From: Pelargonium x hortorum
Taxonomy: Eukaryota; Streptophyta; Magnoliopsida; Geraniales; Geraniaceae
Length of the DNA stretch: 28,284 nt
Assembly (NCBI GenBank): GCA_036897525.1
Contig: JAYMTJ010000104.1
Coordinates: 1 to 28,284 of the forward strand
Direction: 5' to 3'
The position numbers were made by a program, and so were the translations under genes. Positions 21,460 through 28,284 of the stretch are shown here, in pieces. The notes under the pieces are model-generated. The model saw only the letters and a program-made list of their open reading frames with translations, was not told the origin of the DNA and searched no databases. Position 1 is the stretch's first letter, and each line of letters begins with the position of its first letter.

Positions 21460-22746
21460 AGGCCGGGTTTGTTAAGAAATTGAAATACTCTACACTCAAG
21501 AATTCCGTTTTAGAGAGCAGGAGCTAAATCAACACAACAGGCTTGGATATTAAGAAGAAAATAGAATACCCGTACAAATTTGGAACAAGGGCGCATAATC
21601 TAATTGTTAGAAAGCATAAGCTAAGTTCTTTTGTTGAGTTTGGATTAAATAGAAGTAACTTACTTCTCTAACAATTTATAGAAGTCTACGTATCTGTAGG
21701 ATATTTAAAAAACAAATTCTAAATGCAATTAGTGCTCTTTCTCATCCCCCAATAAGGGTATATAAAAGGTAACAACAAAGATAAAGGAACTCAAAGTAAA
21801 GTACTATTAAAATAACATAGCAAAATCCCTATAAGGAACCCGCCTAATACGAATAGAGGAGGCCTAGTCTAACTGACTTTTTAATGGGTAATTCTGATAA
21901 AGTATAGTAAAGAATCTAAAAACCAAAGGCAACTAATAAAATAAGGTAAGGTAAACTAAACTAGCTTCGAGAGGCTCCTTTGAGGTATGTCAAAGCAGTG
22001 TTCAATTTGACTCGCAGTCTTTAGGCTATATCAATAAGGCAATCCTTAACTTTTACTCAAATTTCTTTTTATATAATAAAGAACTTTTGTATAACTCAAT
22101 TTGACTTTGTTTAGTCTGTTATATCCCTCTTTAGTAAATTAGTAAAAGCCTCCGTAAATTTACCTATAAGATTACTTTGCGGTAAGGAAATAAAGTGAGT
22201 GGATTTGTATAGACTTTCTTTTCTCAGAATAGAAATGAAAACAAGAGTTACAATGTTTAAAGCAGAGTTCCTTCAGCTGTCATTTTTAAATACCCAATTA
22301 AAAAAGAGTTTCCCTCGGAGGACCTTATAGTATCCTATTTTTATTTAAGTATTGGGGAGAAGTTTTGCGTATCCTTATTACTTTCAAGAGATTAGTATTA
22401 TTAGGTTAGAGACCCAGTGCAGGGAAGTTCTTTAAAAGAAAATCTTTATTCTATTGGTGACTCCAGGACCCTCATTTGTATCGAACTGAGATGAGGATCC
22501 ATCTATCTATAATATAAGCACCGTATTGAATAGTAAGTTTCTTTCTTTTTTTAATTTGCTAAAACTGGAAAGAATTTGTGCTAAACATAAATTCTTTACT
22601 TGGACACTACTCTGCTTTGCTTACTTAAGTGCTAATTTAAGCATTTGTTATTTTCAGAGCTGGAATCTGTAAAATAGCGGCCTCTTGCCTGAACATAGGG
22701 TAGGTAAAATCTTTTCGTACGGAAGTATAACATTTCATTTCTGTCT

Positions 22747-23001
22747 GTGTATTATAGGTTTAGACAGTGCCAGTTGACTTCTAAGTGTGACTGGGCAGTC
22801 GTTCGGATGAGAAGAAGAAGTCAGTACCTTGGCGAAAGAGTTTCCTTTATAAATCAGCTACTGAGACTTGAACAAGCTTTCAAAGAGATAGAGCTCAAAG
22901 ACGGGATTGAGAGTACGAAGGAACCCTATCTTTCTTCTCATTTCTTTTCTACTAAGGGATTTTGTACATTCTATTTAATGCATGACCCCTTAACAAGATA
23001 A
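22747..23001 (+). CDS. 84-residue frame, GTG start, unrecognised
   Basis: Opens only at GTG, which weakens it. Residues 19-26 (VRMRRRSQ) are very basic, and residues 36-57 (INQLLRLEQAFKEIELKDGI) could form an amphipathic helix. The C-terminal third is rich in Ser, Phe and Thr. No domain recognised. It is the first of a run of plus-strand frames between 22.7 and 27.2 kb. Confidence 0.12.
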   Translation: MYYRFRQCQLTSKCDWAVVRMRRRSQYLGERVSFINQLLRLEQAFKEIELKDGIESTKEPYLSSHFFSTKGFCTFYLMHDPLTR

Positions 23002-23158
23002 ATCTTGCCTTACTATTTGTTTGAGTACCTTATATTGATTCATTGTTAGTCTTTCTTGTTGGATAGCATCTTCTTTAGGAATATTATATATACAAGCAAG
23101 AAAGCAGCCGGTGTAAATAGTTTAGGTGCGATAGCCCAGATAGACTTTCAAGCAAAGA

Positions 23159-23302
23159 ATGTTTTCCTTAAGTAGAGAAGAAAGGAGGATTTCTGTCTTC
23201 TGTGTTATTGTCGAAAGTGAGGAGATAGGACTTAGTCAGGGATTCCAAAGCTTAGAGGATGAGGCAACCTTCAGGTTGGTTAAGAGCACTAGATTCACCT
23301 GA
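23159..23302 (+). CDS. 47-residue frame, unrecognised
   Basis: ATG start. The peptide is mixed in composition (MFSLSREERRISVFCVIVES, then a Glu-rich half ending KSTRFT) and reads like ordinary protein, but nothing in it is diagnostic. Frames of this length are abundant by chance. Listed only because it follows the 22747-23001 frame on the same strand. Confidence 0.07.
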   Translation: MFSLSREERRISVFCVIVESEEIGLSQGFQSLEDEATFRLVKSTRFT

Positions 23303-24303
23303 TTTGGGCTCCTTGGTTTGGATATTCAAGGGATTCAAGCTAGAGATAGTTGTTAGAGTTTTAGTAGGATTTCCCTAGTCAAGAGAGTGTTCCTAGGATA
23401 GGCAGGACTTTCAAGGAGTTGTTTTATAGGTAGTGATTACAGGATGGGTTTACTCAGGAAATCGTAAGATTTATATAATATATCAACCTATTAGACATTG
23501 TTAGCAAGCAAGGTATTCTAGTTAGAGTTCCCTTCTTATCTTAGTAAGATATACCCTTTGTAGAACTCTACTAGATAACTTGTAAAACCCATTAGTATAT
23601 AGAATCTAGGGAACTTCCTTCCCGGCTTTATCTTAAACTAACAACAAGACAAGCTTGCCTTAAAAAGACTAGGGAAAAAAATCTTGACTTGCTTTCTTTA
23701 GAACAGAGCCTTCCTTGAAAGCCTTGCACTTAGTCTCTATCTTTCTTAATTAATAAAGGTCTTTATAGAGAAATTGAATTCTAGAAACCTTTGGCACTAG
23801 AGAAATCCAATATAGGAAGACATTTCAAATTAGGAGCTTCAAAGACCCAAGAATTGTTGCTAGCTAGCAGCTTTCAAACAACATCTCTAACTCTCTTATG
23901 AGCTATACTGGGTTGTAGCTTACTCTTATCCTCTAATTTCTTAATAGCTATCACTTTTCTTCTTAAGAGCTAGAATACCCCTTAGAACTCTTCAATCAAA
24001 CTAACAAGAATATAAGTCCTTGGATTACAAAGCATTGATTCTCTGTATAAGGATTCTCTCCCATCCAACAAAGCGGGGATTCTCTAGCAACAGCAACATC
24101 GACAGGAATGTACTCTCAAAAACAACTGTTTCTTGCCTTGATGAGTGGTTTATACTTAAAAATACCTACCTCAAAACCCTATTTCCATTTCTTAGTAGAA
24201 CTTACTTAACCTACTTATTCTTAGGTTTATGAAGCTTATCAGAAGTGTCTACTGTCAAAGCCAAGAGCTACTCCTTACAAATACAATGAATTTGTAGAGT
24301 GAC

Positions 24304-24325
24304 TTCCCTTACAATACTAAGGGAA
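24304..24325 (+). other. 8-bp hairpin
   Basis: TTCCCTTA (24304-24311) pairs exactly with TAAGGGAA (24318-24325) over CAATAC. It again uses CCCTT/AAGGG arms, like several other structures in the window. Confidence 0.4.
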
Positions 24326-24370
24326 TTCTCAAGCAAGAAAAGCAAGACTGACTGGGCTGGCTCTACCTTT

Positions 24371-24456
24371 GGAGTATAGATTAGCTACACAGGGCTTACT
24401 AGAACAAGCTACACTAGCATTCGATTGTTCTCACCTTAGGAGTATTAGCTACACAG
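24371..24456 (+). repeat. Local direct duplication
   Basis: GGAGTAT then TAGCTACACAG occurs at 24371-24392 (with AGAT between the parts) and at 24439-24456 (without it). A shorter AGCTACAC lies between them. The word CAAGTCAACTTGCCT also occurs twice, near 24481 and 24770. These suggest small local duplications within this 500-base stretch. Confidence 0.4.
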
Positions 24457-24883
24457 ACTAAGATAGTACAGAGAATCTTTCAAGTCAACTTGCCTTAGCC
24501 TATTCTATTCAGACTACCTTCTTATGAGTCTTCATACTTATGTCCCTCTTTATTAGCTTGGGGATCTCCTCTTGATAGCTGCTATAATACCAGTCCTATG
24601 GGACTTTGTCTTGCTCAATAAACACGATTAACACGAGGGTCCCTTTGCCATATCTTAGGTTGAACTAAGAGTCCCTCACGACAAGGGGAATAACGCCCGG
24701 TCAGCAGCCCTTCAAAACAGAATATACTAATTAGAGCAAGGTAAGAAGTCCTAAGAAGACAAAGAGCTCCAAGTCAACTTGCCTCCGTAGTAAATCAAAC
24801 TAGTTGCTAACACTCTAATTAGAAAGATTCTCAACACAAGATCACGGACACTTAACTCTCATCTCACAAAGCAATGCCGGAAC

Positions 24884-25105
24884 ATGGGCCAACTTGACCT
24901 ACTTCCATGCTGCCATGCTCCTATCAGTACATGCCTACCTCAATGCTATCATATGAATAAGCTTCCATGCAGCCTACTTCCATACTACCCCTCAGTAAGT
25001 GTTACTCCCATGCAGCCAAGATACATGCCTATCAAGCTAACGAACAAGTGCCACTTCCAGGTCTATTTCTTTGTACTAATCGGTCAATTTAGGTATGGTC
25101 TGTAA
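24884..25105 (+). CDS. 73-residue Cys/Pro-rich frame over a degenerate repeat
   Basis: ATG start. The first half holds five Cys and several Pro (LPCCHAPISTCLPQCYHMNK, then LPCSLLPYYP); the second half is basic and then apolar. The Cys and Pro content follows from the underlying DNA, in which CCATGCAGCC, ACATGCCTA and CTACTTCCAT are each present twice within about 140 bases. No known family. The repeat explains the frame better than selection on a protein does. Confidence 0.12.
   Translation: MGQLDLLPCCHAPISTCLPQCYHMNKLPCSLLPYYPSVSVTPMQPRYMPIKLTNKCHFQVYFFVLIGQFRYGL
24894..25030 (+). repeat. Degenerate CATGC-rich direct repeats
   Basis: CCATGCAGCC appears twice (near 24964 and 25010), as do ACATGCCTA (near 24927 and 25023) and CTACTTCCAT (near 24900 and 24973); CATGCTGCCATGCTCC is itself a short tandem. 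Period is irregular. This looks like an old, partly scrambled minisatellite or a series of small duplications. Confidence 0.45.
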
Positions 25106-25839
25106 GCTAAGCATGTGAATCAGCATGGATACATTTGTTAGTGACAGTCAGAGCAAGTCGGTGAAGGTATAGTCTAATACAAGATATAAGTGTCATTCTT
25201 ACTAAGTTGGTATTAGGTATCGATAATATATTAACCGTAGGTAAGCTTGCTTACATTCCTAAACGAATGAACTTGAAAGCTGTCTCTCTATCTCAATGAC
25301 AGTCGAAAGCACTCGGTTTAAAGAAAGAGAAGAAATTTGAGTTGTTGCTGACGGAATGTAACTGCTGCTGTTGGCATTGGCAAGCCAGAAAGCTGTACTT
25401 GTAAGCTCTAAGCAGTCAAGTACAAGTAGGCCAAAGAAGGTGCTGCTAAACCACTAGCTATACCATCAGCAACATGAGAACAATGAAGTGAGTATGAGGA
25501 TGAAATGGAGGCATAGAGGTCCTGTCATGGGTACTGTTGAGATGGAGGGATGAACAGGAAGCTCTCAAGAGTAGGGCTCATAAGACAGATATGAAGACTC
25601 AGGAGGTATTCTGAAGTATTATTGCTCTGTGTAAAGGATTACAGAGTTACATGGATTAAGAAAGATTGACGTGTTTAAGCCCATATAATGATCTAGTTCA
25701 TGTTCAGAGTAGTGCTTTAAAGAGAGTAGCTTTTAGAGGGCAGGGATATAGAGGGCACTTCATAAGTAACAAGCCTGCAAGCCAAGGAAGTGTTGCTAGC
25801 AAAGTCTTGTACAAAAATATAGATCTATAATAGCGCTTT
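25106..25839. other. Gene-free sequence, less AT-rich than its flanks
   Basis: No frame of note. TGTACTTG (25394-25401) pairs with CAAGTACA (25417-25424), with an alternative pairing one step over (ACTTGTA with TACAAGT). TGACAGTC and AAGTCGGTG-type words recur at 25142-25165 and 25297-25315. The plus strand is G/A-rich at 25480-25620 without an open frame. Confidence 0.5.
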
Positions 25840-26330
25840 GTGCATTTTGACACCTTAAAAAACTACCCTATTAGATGTATTCTGGCTTCTAACAAGGAAC
25901 TAAATACCTATTCGTTTACAGGAGTGGGCCCAAGATTCAAATCGACAGCAAGGAATTCTTTCCCTTACTGGGGACGTGGAGTAAAGGAGGGTTGTCTTCG
26001 ATTATCTACTTTAATTACCCAATTGATTATAAGGGATGCGTAGGGAATTTAAGTATTAAGTAAAGAGTTACTATATTTTTTTGACATACCTTTATATAAT
26101 AAAATAGACTCTTCCATAATACATAATAATAGAGTAGAGCAGGGCTCTTCCTTTATAGAAATAGGATCCTGATTAAGTGTCATTTAAAGAGGTAAACAGG
26201 GTAACGAGAAGTTTTTGGTGGTTTGTATTTAATAAGTTATAGTTCTTGGTGTGGATATTGCAAAGGAAAAGGTGCTTAAACTTAAGGCTAAAGCTATAGT
26301 CTTATTAAGGTATATTCCTCCTTGTCTTAG
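25840..26330. other. No supported gene
   Basis: A 67-codon plus-strand frame at 25840-26043 opens only at GTG and has no recognisable domain. Its C-terminal part (FPYWGRGVKEGCLRLSTLIT) reads like protein but matches nothing I know. The rest is AT-rich with no RNA gene. Confidence 0.45.
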
Positions 26331-26387
26331 CAGTACTCCTCTTTTTCCTCTCTTCCTGTAGCCTGGAGCTATACTCTACTCTTCCTC

Positions 26388-26474
26388 ATGGGAGTCCTAT
26401 TGCTGCCTGTACCTATTGGAGCTATCTTACTCTTTCTATTCCTTAGCCTTTATATAATTGACTCATTTGCCTAA
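26388..26474 (+). CDS. 28-residue hydrophobic peptide frame
   Basis: ATG start; the peptide begins MGVLLLPVPIGAILLFLFLS and is apolar almost throughout, long enough for one membrane helix. The frame is open upstream to 26331 without a start codon. The DNA is a pyrimidine-rich strand (26311-26400), which forces Leu, Phe, Ser and Pro codons, so a hydrophobic product is the expected by-product. Not likely a gene. Confidence 0.08.
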   Translation: MGVLLLPVPIGAILLFLFLSLYIIDSFA

Positions 26475-26639
26475 CACTCTCAGTTACGTATCCCCGAACT
26501 TTGTTAGTAAAAAGAAGCTTAAGACACGGACCCAGTAAACTCTTTAATTAACAGGCTGTAGCTCTCCATTTCCTAGTATCTAAATTAGCTTCCGAGTTTG
26601 TTTAAGGAAAGTTCTTAAAGAGAGTTGCTTTATCATTCC

Positions 26640-26695
26640 TTTTTTTTTTGTTTCTAGTACAGAAGTATTAAAAAAAAAAGCGAAAGTCTGCTTTT
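26640..26695. repeat. T10/A10 inverted pair plus small hairpin
   Basis: Ten T (26640-26649) and ten A (26670-26679) could pair over a 20-base loop. The end of the A run joins a second stem, AAAAGC (26676-26681) with GCTTTT (26690-26695). Homopolymer pairs form easily and carry little meaning alone. Confidence 0.4.
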
Positions 26696-26917
26696 CTTGC
26701 AGGACTTTATCGGTGCTTATTATTTATTCAGGAATTTTCTTACAAGCGGATAGTCATTTAGTAAGGCTTTCCTTTCCTTTCCTGTAAGTTTCATTTAATA
26801 GGAGCAAGTCTTTGGGAAACTCCTCTTTTACAAAGTATAGCAGGGAATTCCTTTAAGACAGACCTCGTCTCTCTCAGAAGAAAGGTTTACAGATACAGAC
26901 TTAGAGGGTTTTATGGG

Positions 26918-27154
26918 ATGCGTAAGAAACAAGTGAATAGGATACGGATACAAAGACAACAGAGTCTAGGTCTAGCTCCAAGGAAAGTTTTAACTCTAAA
27001 TAAAATTTTGAGTATGAAAGCAAGTAAGAGTAAGGCTTTCGAGATTCGAGAAGGGTCTATAGATATTAAGAAGAGTAAACTACGGAATCCTAGTAACATT
27101 AAAACAGCAGGCATTCTTCTTAATACAATATCAAAAAAAGCTCAAAAGAATTGA
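26918..27154 (+). CDS. 78-residue highly basic frame, unrecognised
   Basis: ATG start. 21 of 78 residues are K or R and only three are acidic, giving a very high predicted pI. There is no Cys, Trp, Tyr or His and only one Phe. Basic clusters lie at 2-4, 34-39 (KASKSK) and 51-56 (KKSKLR), and the C-terminus is SKKAQKN. Small organellar ribosomal proteins have such composition, but I see no ribosomal protein signature. A purine-rich strand would also give it. The antisense strand is open too (26911-27114). No ribosome binding site or neighbouring gene. The best of the weak candidates here. Confidence 0.18.
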   Translation: MRKKQVNRIRIQRQQSLGLAPRKVLTLNKILSMKASKSKAFEIREGSIDIKKSKLRNPSNIKTAGILLNTISKKAQKN

Positions 27155-28284
27155 AAATCCTGTAAGTGTGTTAATTGATAGACTTTTCTTTAACGGATTA
27201 GAGAAATTGAGTTATTCTGGGAAGAAAAAAAGACTCTAAGAGGACCAGTTAAGCATATTTTAGGATTCAAAAAGTTTCTACTTCTAATGGCATAAGGTTT
27301 AAGAAGCTCCAATAGACATGAAGATGAAAGGAGTTTGGCCTGGGAATCGCCCAGAATTGTAAATATATCTCACCATATGCTACTAGGAGCCCTGAGAAGA
27401 TCTTGGGTTGTCTAAAAATTGGGTATAGTAATGTTTTTTTGAAGTAACCCGGTTAAAGGCATTCCCTCTAAAGCTAAGACTCTTAAAAAACACTTGGATT
27501 TTCTTATAAGGGTCTATTTTAGCATTTTTTGTAGTTATACTATATGCGGGATATTCCATAAAATGAATTGTCTATAGAGAAAATATATAATAAATAGGCA
27601 CAGTGTCCTCTTTGTAGAAGTAATCTTCTCCTTTTATAGGCTATAGGCGTTCTACCTTAAATTCCTTTTTAGGGTATTGTAAATGAGTTCCAGTTTTGTA
27701 GTTAGTAAGGCCTGTGATTAACGAAACTCTTTTGAGGAAGATTACTGATATAGAAGAGGAATACCTCAAATTAATAAGTTTATAGAAGAGGGAATCAATA
27801 TACAAACAATCCCCCAGCAATTATAACTTTGATTATGCATTTCCTATAAGCACTAGGTCTCTTAGTTTCTGGATGTCAGCCATGGAATTCTCGTGACTTC
27901 TTAGTTCCTATTTGAGTTGGTGTTCTTGATTAGATTAGCCGAGAAATGCATGAGTTGCTACGCTTTCTTCTTTCTTAGGTTTCATTTATCTAGCGCTTTT
28001 GAGTTTCAGTAAGAGTTGCTAGAATGAAAAAGTTAGTAATTGACAGTCTTTAGAGTAATCTATAGTCACTGAATTTCTAAAAGCAGGTTAGTCAAATCCC
28101 ATATTATCAGTCTAAGTCTCTCTCTATTAAATTAATTAGCAGGGTTAGGAAAAGTGAAGAAAAGAAAGAAGGATGGCTCCCTTTCTTTGCATCGAGTTGA
28201 GTAGGTTTCTTTGACAGGAATTCTAGGTGGTTTGAACAGAGTAGAGAAATTGGAATTGTATCAGGTTCGACAATTTTCTTTTCA
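27155..28284. other. Gene-free AT-rich sequence
   Basis: No reading frame of 60 codons on either strand, no RNA gene and no repeat of note to the end of the window. Two GAATTC sites (near 27888 and 28217) belong to the window-wide excess described in the findings. Confidence 0.6.

Larger units (their letters stand above)
20800..22740. other. Gene-free AT-rich sequence
   Basis: No reading frame of 60 codons on either strand. AGGATATCCT (21183-21192) and AAGATATCTT (near 20969) are 10-bp palindromes at chance frequency. A compound hairpin sits at 21208-21230 and a GC-clamped palindrome at 21449-21459. Confidence 0.6.
23401..24600. other. CpG-depleted block
   Basis: Hand count finds 5 CpG in 1200 bases, against roughly 39 expected from base composition and 16 in the first 600 bases of the window. 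CpG loss of this degree is typical of DNA that has been methylated for long periods in a nuclear genome, and is not usual for organelle DNA. The block has no gene; a 70-codon frame at 24020-24232 starts only at TTG. It may be a nuclear-derived insert, but I see no clear edges. Confidence 0.4.

Noticed and set aside
24020-24232. 70-codon plus-strand frame
   Set aside because: TTG start, no domain, and it lies in the CpG-poor pyrimidine-rich block.
25840-26043. 67-codon plus-strand frame
   Set aside because: GTG start; nothing in the peptide matches a family I know.
26911-27114. 67-codon minus-strand frame antisense to the basic frame
   Set aside because: It mirrors the plus-strand frame: basic codons read in antisense give Leu, Phe and Ser codons.

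Overview
This 28.3 kb window is AT-rich (about 36% G+C by hand estimate) and appears to be almost entirely non-coding. I recognise no conserved protein domain, no rRNA, no intact tRNA, no CRISPR array, no intron core and no transposon or retroelement. The longest start-to-stop reading frame is 85 codons. Random sequence of this composition and length should by chance contain a stop-free run of roughly 110 codons, so the frames present are no evidence of genes. Stops are spread over all six frames everywhere.

The organism cannot be named from the sequence. The look is that of a long intergenic tract from a large, loosely packed organellar genome (plant or algal mitochondrion, less likely a plastid): many runs of the ctttctt / gaaag type, no coding density, and CpG only mildly reduced in places. 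G+C is lower than the 43-45% usual for seed-plant mitochondria, and parts of the window are strongly CpG-poor. A nuclear non-coding region, or nuclear DNA inserted in an organelle, therefore remains possible.

Layout. From 1 to about 3.7 kb: featureless AT-rich DNA with a long perfect palindrome (225-246), a hairpin (1622-1649), a local duplication (3038-3095) and a TATAG microsatellite (3496-3534). From 3.7 to 3.83 kb: a faint tRNA-like relic. From 3.84 to 10.2 kb: nothing gene-like, with one bulged hairpin at 9192-9233. From 10.2 to 12.5 kb: a patch with short duplicated words, a cluster of small inverted repeats (11.8-11.9 kb) and a tiny lysine-rich frame (12354-12488). From 12.5 to 22.7 kb: more of the same, with an inverted repeat near 14.1 kb, a GC hairpin at 16.08 kb and an all-GC-core palindrome at 19.04 kb. 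From 22.7 to 27.2 kb the texture changes: plus-strand frames of 60-84 codons cluster, CpG is very scarce at 23.4-24.6 kb, and short local duplications appear at 24.4 and 24.9-25.0 kb. From 27.2 kb to the end: nothing recognised.

No set of genes here can be said to work together. The small frames are listed at low confidence because a reader may want to test them. The structural observations are given with a rough chance expectation, since most 10-14 bp palindromes and 12-15 nt repeats are expected by chance in a window this size.
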